This document shows, piece after piece, positions 56,701 to 64,000 of a DNA stretch of 64,000 nt (position 1 is its first letter; the number at the start of each line of letters is the position of its first letter). Below the pieces are notes generated by a model, which was not told the DNA's origin, did not search any database, and saw nothing but the letters and a program-made list of their open reading frames with translations. A program made the position numbers and the translations under genes. The stretch lies in assembly GCF_037975245.1 (NCBI RefSeq), contig NC_092573.1, positions 8,958,501-9,022,500 on the forward strand, written 5' to 3'. The DNA comes from Apostichopus japonicus. Taxonomy: Eukaryota; Echinodermata; Holothuroidea; Aspidochirotida; Stichopodidae.

Positions 56701-59700
56701 CATGTGGTATGAGTGCCAGGATACCTTGTGGGGTACAGACAGTTAAATTACAATTACAATATGTCTCTCAAGAACTTAATTAGAAATAAATCCATCTACC
56801 TAGCAAACAATGCAAACTCTTCAATATAAATATATCTAATTGACAGCGATAATCTGTACAGAATAAAACTTATCATTCGCATTGTAGGACCTAACATTAT
56901 ATGAGTACCAGTGTAGCTTGTGGGGTACAAAACTTAAATGTCATATAAATATACCTTAAAAACAATGCAACTAATGGCAGCCTAAAGTAGATGCCTTCAT
57001 TGCTATGAGTAGCCAACAATATTTTTTACAGTGCTTGATATACTGGATAATAAATATTAACTTGTTGATTTTGTACTCTGGTCATGTTGTATGAGTGCCA
57101 GGATACCTTGTGGGGTACAGACATTGAAATTAAATTACAATATGTCTCTCAAGAACTTAATAAGAACTAAATCCATCTACCTAGCAAACAATGGAAATTC
57201 TTCAATATAAATTCATCTAATTGACAGCGATAATCTATACAAAAAAATACTTATCATTCGCATTGTAGGACCTAACATTACAGTATATGAGTACAAGTGT
57301 AGCTTTTGGGGTACAAAACTTAAATGTCATATAAATATACCTTAAAAACAATGCAACTAAATGGCAGCCTAAAGTAGATGCCTTCATTGCTATGAGCAGC
57401 CAACAATAGTTTTTACAGTGCTTGATATACTGGATAATGAATATTAACTTGTTGATTTTGTACTCTGGTCATGTTGTATGAGTGCCAGGATACCTTGTGG
57501 GGTACAGACAGTTAAATTACAATTTGTCGTACTGTACTCTGGTCATGTGGTATGAGTGCCAGGATACCTTGTGGGGTACAGACAGTTAAATTACAATTTG
57601 TTGTACTATACTCTGGTCATGTGGTATGAGTGCCAGGATACCTTGTGGGGTACAGACAGTTAAATTACAATTTGTCGTACTGTACTCTGGTCATGTGGTA
57701 TGAGTGCTAGGATACCTTGTGGGGTACAGACAGTTAAATTACAATTTGTCTCTCAAGAACTTAATAAGAACTAAATCCATCTACCTAGCAAACAATGCAA
57801 ACTCTTCAATATAAATATATCTAATTGACAGCGATAATCTGTACAGAATAAAACTGATCATTCGCATTGTAGGACCTAACATTATATGAGTACCAGTGTA
57901 GCTTGTGGGGTACAAAACTTAAATGTCATATAAATATACCTTAAAAACAATGCAACTAAAGGCAGCCTAAAGTAGATGCCTTCATTGCTATGAGTAGCCA
58001 ACAATATTTTTTACAGTGCTTGATATACTGGATAATAAATATTAACTTGTTGATACTGTACTCTGGTCATGTTGTATGAGTGCCAGGATACCTTGTGGGG
58101 TACAGACATTGAAATTAAATTACAATATGTCTCTCAAGAACTTAATAAGAACTAAATCCATCTACCTAGCAAACAATGGAAATTCTTCAATATAAATTCA
58201 TCTAATTGACAGCGATAATCTATACAAAAAAATACTTATCATTCGCATTGTAGGACCTAACATTACAGTATATGAGTACCAGTGTAGCTTTTGGGGTACA
58301 AAACTTAAATGTCATATAAATATACCTTAAAAACAATGCAACTAAATGGCAGCCTAAAGTAGATGCCTTCATTGCTATGAGCAGCCAACAATAGTTTTTA
58401 CAGTGCTTGATATACTGGATAATGAATATTAACTTGTTGATTTTGTACTCTGGTCATGTGGTATGAGTGCCAGGATACCTTGTGGGGTACAGACAGTTAA
58501 ATTACAATTTGTTGTACTATACTCTGGTCATGTGGTATGAGTGCCAGGATACCTTGTGGGGTACAGACAGTTAAATTACAATTTGTCGTACTGTACTCTG
58601 GTCATGTGGTATGAGTGCTAGGATACCTTGTGGGGTACAGACAGTTAAATTACAATTTGTTGTACTATACTCTGGTCATGTGGTATGAGTGCCAGGATAC
58701 CTTGTGGGGTACAGACAGTTAAATTACAATTTGTCGTACTGTACTCTGGTCATGTGGTATGAGTGCCAGGATACCTTGTGGGGTACCGACAGTTAAATTA
58801 CAATATGTCTCTCAAGAACTTAATAAGAACTAAATCCATCTACCTAGCAAACAATGAAAATTCTTCAATATAAATTCATCTAATTGACAGCGATAATCTA
58901 TACAAAAAAATACTTATCATTCGCATTGTAGGACCTAACATTATATGAGTACCAGTGTAGCTTGTGGGGTACAAAACTTAAATGTCATATAAATATACCT
59001 TAAAAACAATGCAACTAATGGCAGCCTAAAGTAGATGCCTTCATTGCTATGAGTAGCCAACAATATTTTTTACAGTGCTTGATATACTGGATAATAAATA
59101 TTAACTTGTTGATACTGTACTCTGGTCATGTTGTATGAGTGCCAGGATACCTTGTGGGGTACAGACATTGAAATTAAATTACAATATGTCTCTCAAGAAC
59201 TTAATAAGAACTAAATCCATCTACCTAGCAAACAATGGAAATTCTTCAATATAAATTCATCTAATTGACAGCGATAATCTATACAAAAAAATACTTATCA
59301 TTCGCATTGTAGGACCTAACATTACAGTATATGAGTACAAGTGTAGCTTTTGGGGTACAAAACTTAAATGTCATATAAATATACCTTAAAAACAATGCAA
59401 CTAAATGGCAGCCTAAAGTAGATGCCTTCATTGCTATGAGCAGCCAACAATATTTTTTACAGTGCTTGATATACTGGATAATGAATATTAACTTGTTGAT
59501 TTTGTACTCTGGTCATGTTGTATGAGTGCCAGGATACCTTGTGGGGTACAGACAGTTAAATTACAATTTGTCGTACTGTACTCTGGTCATGTGGTATGAG
59601 TGCCAGGATACCTTGTGGGGTACATACATTGAAACTAAATTACAATATGTCTCTCAAGAACTTAATAAGAACTAAATCCATCTACCTAGCAAACAATGGA

Positions 59701-62700
59701 AATTCTTCAATATAAATTCATCTAATTGACAGCGATAATCTATACAAAAAAATACTTATCATTCGCATTGTAGGACCTAACATTATATGAGTACCAGTGT
59801 AGCTTGTGGGGTACAAAACTTAAATGTCATATAAATATACCTTAAAAACAATGCAACTAAATGGCAGCCTAAAGTAGATGCCTTCATTGCTATGAGTAGC
59901 CAACAATATTTTTTACAGTGCTTGATATACTGGATAATAAATATTAACTTGTTGATTTTGTACTCTGGTCATGTTGTATGAGTGCCAGGATACCTTGTGG
60001 GGTACAGACAGTTAAATTACAATTTGTCGTAATGTACTCTGGTCATGTGGTATGAGTGCCAGGATACCTTGTGGGGTACAGACAGTTAAATTACAATTTG
60101 TTGTACTATACTCTGGTCATGTGGTATGAGTGCCAGGATACCTTGTGGGGTACAGACAGTTAAATTACAATTTGTTGTACTGTACTCTGGTCATGTGGTA
60201 TGAGTGCTAGGATACCTTGTGGGGTACAGACAGTTCAATTACAATTTGTCTCTCAAGAACTTAAGAAGAACTAAATCCATCAACCTAGCAAACAATGAAA
60301 CTTCTTCAATATAAATTCATCTAATTGACAGCGATAATCTATACAAAAAAATACTTATCATTCGCATTGTAGGACCTAACATTATATGAGTACCAGTGTA
60401 GCTTGTGGGGTACAAAACTTAAATGTCATATATATACCTTAAAAACAATGCAACTAATGGCAGCCTAAAGTAGATGCCTTCATTGCTATGAGTAGCCAAC
60501 AATATTTTTTACAGTGCTTGATATACTGGATAATAAATATTAACTTGTTGATACTGTACTCTGGTCATGTTGTATGAGTTAGGATACCTTGTGGGGTACA
60601 GACATTGAAATTAAATTACAATATGTCTCTCAAGAACTTAATAAGAACTAAATCCATCTACCTAGCAAACAATGGAAATTCTTCAATATAAATTCATCTA
60701 ATTGACAGCGATAATCTATACAAAAAAGTACTTATCATTCGCATTGTAGGACCTAACATTATATGAGTACCAGTGTAGCTTGTGGGGTACAAAACTTAAA
60801 TGCCATATAAATATACCTTAAAAACAATGCAACTAAATGGCAGCCTAAAGTAGATGCCTTCATTGCTATGAGTAGCCAACAATATTTTTTACAGTGCTTG
60901 ATATACTGGATAATAAATATTAACTTGTTGATTTTGTACTCTGGTCATGTTGTATGAGTGCCAGGATACCTTGTGGGGTACAGACAGTTAAATTACAATT
61001 TGTCGTACTGTACTCGGGTCATGTGGTATGAGTGCCAGGATACCTTGTGGGGTACAGACAGTTAAATTATAATTTGTCTTACTGTACTCTGGTCATGTGG
61101 TATGAGTACCAGGATACCTTGTGGGGTACAGACAGTTAAATTACAATTTGTTGTACTATACTCTGGTCATGTGGTATGAGTGCCAGGATACCTTGTGGGG
61201 TACAGACAGTTAAATTACAATTTGTCGTACTGTACTCTGGTCATGTGGTATGAGTGCTAGGATACCTTGTGGGGTACAGAGAGTTCAATTACAATTTGTC
61301 TCTCAAGAACTTAATAAGAACTAAATCCATCTACCTAGCAAACAATGAAAATTCTTCAATATAAATATATCTAATTGACAGCGATAATCTATACAAAAAA
61401 ATACTTATCATTCGCATTGTAGGACCTAACATTATATGAGTACCAGTGTAGCTTGTGGGGTACAAATCTTAAATGTCATATATATACCTTAAAAACAATG
61501 CAACTAAATGGCAGCCTAAAGTAGATGCCTTCATTGCTATGAGTAGCCAACAATATTTTTTACAGTGCTTGATATACTGGATAATAAATATTAACTTGTT
61601 GATTTTGTACTCTGGTCATGTTGTATGAGTGCCAGGATACCTTGTGGGGTACAGACAGTTAAATTACAATTTGTCGTACTGTACTCTGGTCATGTGGTAT
61701 GAGTGCCAGGATACCTTGTGGGGTACAGACAGTTAAATTACAATTTGTCTTACTGTACTCTGGTCATGTGGTATGAGTACCAGGATACCTTGTGGGGTAC
61801 AGACAGTTAAATTACAATTTGTTGTACTATACTCTGGTCATGTGGTATGAGTGCCAGGATACCTTGTGGGGTACAGACAGTTAAATTACAATTTGTCGTA
61901 CTGTACTCTGGTCATGTGGTATGAGTGCTAGGATACCTTGTGGGGTACAGACAGTTCAATAACAATTTGTCTCTCAAGAACTTAATAAGAACTAAATCCA
62001 TCTACCTAGCAAACAATGAAAATTCTTCAATATAAATTCAACTAATTGACAGCGATAATCTATACAAAAAAATACTTATCATTCGCATTGTAGGACCTAA
62101 CATTATATGAGTACCAGTGTAGCTTGTGGGGTACAAAACTTAAATGTCATATATATACCTTAAAAACAATGCAACTAAATGGCAGCCTAAAGTAGATGCC
62201 TTCATTGCTATGAGTAGCCAACAATATTTTTTACAGTGCTTGATATACTGGATAATAAATATTAACTTGTTGATTTTGTACTCTGGTCATGTTGTATGAG
62301 TGCCAGGATACCTTGTGGGGTACAGACAGTTAAATTACAATTTGTCGTACTGTACTCTGGTCATGTGGTATGAGTGCCAGGATACCTTGTGGGGTACAGA
62401 CAGTTCAATTACAATTTGTCGTACTGTACTCTGGTCATGTGGTATGAGTACCAGGATACCTTGTGGGGTACAGACATTTAAATTACAATTTGTTGTACTA
62501 TACTCTGGTCATGTGGTATGAGTGCCAGGATACCTTGTGGGGTACAGACAGTTAAATTACAATTTGTCGTACTGTACTCTGGTCATGTGGTATGAGTGCT
62601 AGGATACCTTGTGGGGTACAGACAGTTCAATTACAATTTGTCTCTCAAGAACTTAATAAGAACTAAATCCATCTACCTAGCAAACAATGAAAATTCTTCA

Positions 62701-64000
62701 ATATAAATTCATCTAATTGACAGCGATAATCTATACAAAAAAATACTTATCATTCGCATTGTAGGACCTAACATTATATGAGTACCAGTGTAGCTTGTGG
62801 GGTACAAAACTTAAATGTCATATATATACCTTAAAAACAATGCAACTAATGGCAGCCTAAAGTAGATGCCTTCATTGTTATGAGTAGCCAACAATATTTT
62901 TTACAGTGCTTGATATACTGGATAATAAATATTAACTTGTTGATACTGTACTCTGGTCATGTTGTATGAGTGCCAGGATACCTTGTGGGGTACAGACATT
63001 GAAATTAAATTACAATATGTGTCTCAAGAACTTAATAAGAACTAAATCCATCTACCTAGCAAACAATGGAAATTCTTCAATATAAATTCATCTAATTGAC
63101 AGCGATAATCTATACAAAAAAATACTTATCATTCGCATTGTAGGACCTAACATTATATGAGTACCAGTGTAGCTTGTGGGGTACAAAACTTAAATGCCAT
63201 ATAAATATACCTTAAAAACAATGCAACTAAATGGCAGCCTAAAGTAGATGCCTTCATTGCTATGAGTAGCCAACAATATTTTTTACAGTGCTTGATATAC
63301 TGGATAATAAATATTAACTTGTTGATTTTGTACTCTGGTCATGTTGTATGAGTGCCAGGATACCTTGTGGGGTACAGACAGTTAAATTACAATTTGTCGT
63401 ACTGTACTCTGGTCATGTGGTATGAGTGCCAGGATACCTTGTGGGGTACAGACAGTTAAATTACAATTTGTCTTACTGTACTCTGGTCATGTGGTATGAG
63501 TACCAGGATACCTTGTGGGGTACAGACAGTTAAATTACAATTTGTTGTACTATACTCTGGTCATGTGGTATGAGTGCCAGGATACCTTGTGGGGTACAGA
63601 CAGTTAAATTACAATTTGTCGTACTGTACTCTGGTCATGTGGTATGAGTGCTAGGATACCTTGTGGGGTACAGACAGTTCAATAACAATTTGTCTCTCAA
63701 GAACTTAATAAGAACTAAATCCATCTACCTAGCAAACAATGAAAATTCTTCAATATAAATTCAACTAATTGACAGCGATAATCTATACAAAAAAATACTT
63801 ATCATTCGCATTGTAGGACCTAACATTATATGAGTACCAGTGTAGCTTGTGGGGTACAAAACTTAAATGTCATATATATACCTTAAAAACAATGCAACTA
63901 AATGGCAGCCTAAAGTAGATGCCTTCATTGCTATGAGTAGCCAACAATATTTTTTACAGTGCTTGATATACTGGATAATAAATATTAACTTGTTGATTTT
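53720..64000. repeat. Satellite array, ~380-bp monomer with expandable ~75-bp subrepeat
   Basis: The monomer is marked by CATTCGCATTGTAGGA. Successive marks from about 56112 are ~380, 385, 379, 606, 376, 681, 387, 454, 600, 377, 673, 675, 670, 375 and 675 bp apart. These fit one monomer plus 0, 1, 3 or 4 extra copies of a ~75-bp unit (GGTATGAGTGCCAGGATACC to ATTACAATTTGT). The monomer contains two related halves (TATGAGTACCAGTGTAGCTT and TATGAGTGCCAGGATACCTT, both before GTGGGGTACA). Left monomers (53735-55900) are diverged and right ones homogenised. The array continues past the window. No coding. Confidence 0.92.

Noticed and set aside
62300-62521. 73-codon frame with repeated LVGYRQLNYNLS-like text
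   Set aside because: Translation of the ~75-bp satellite subrepeat.

Overview
This is an AT-rich animal nuclear genome window, not bacterial. It has spliced exons with consensus GT/AG sites, large introns, tRNA-derived sequences, tyrosine-recombinase (DIRS-like) retroelements, hAT-type miniature elements, microsatellites and two long satellite arrays. AGGCCTA-type motifs and the repeat mix would fit a marine invertebrate such as an echinoderm or another invertebrate deuterostome, but the sequence alone does not settle the taxon.

Layout. 1-240 is an (ACAT)n microsatellite. 1265-8850 is a decayed inverted-repeat minisatellite interrupted by a 6.9-kb DIRS-like element (1360-8242, minus orientation). 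10089-38462 holds one plus-strand gene that I assembled from 23 exons. 27581-33842 is a second DIRS-like element lying antisense in an intron of that gene, with no target-site duplication. 38463-42500 is 3' flank with a diverged 1.4-kb tandem duplication. 42519-43910 is a third, truncated DIRS-like fragment that abuts a satellite (43911-51515) of ~205-bp monomers arranged in ~1.02-kb higher-order units. 53720-64000 is a different satellite (~380-bp monomer with an expandable ~75-bp subrepeat) that runs off the end of the window.

The central gene. Exons 1-3 encode a KMT5A/SET8-like SET domain. Ten tandem copies of a 51-nt, phase 0-0 exon follow, each adding the same acidic 17-residue block. 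Then come five single exons, four tandem copies of a second 51-nt acidic exon, and a 2.2-kb terminal exon. The terminal exon encodes two zinc-finger-like motifs, a tyrosine-recombinase-like domain with an R..K..TxxR..GH..Y constellation, an acidic linker and a Myb/SANT-like C-terminus. All 23 exons join in frame: 3,642 nt from the ATG at 10089 to the TAG at 38460-38462, a predicted 1,213 residues. The fusion of a histone-methyltransferase-type domain to a mobile-element-type recombinase, separated by two exon-amplification arrays, is the most interesting object here.

The DIRS-like copies share inverted terminal repeats, an internal region complementary to the joined ends, frameshifted RNase H and tyrosine-recombinase remnants, and no recognisable reverse transcriptase. 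Their internal region carries two tRNA-like pol III promoter blocks and three consecutive NFI-type palindromes. They look like non-autonomous or dead copies.
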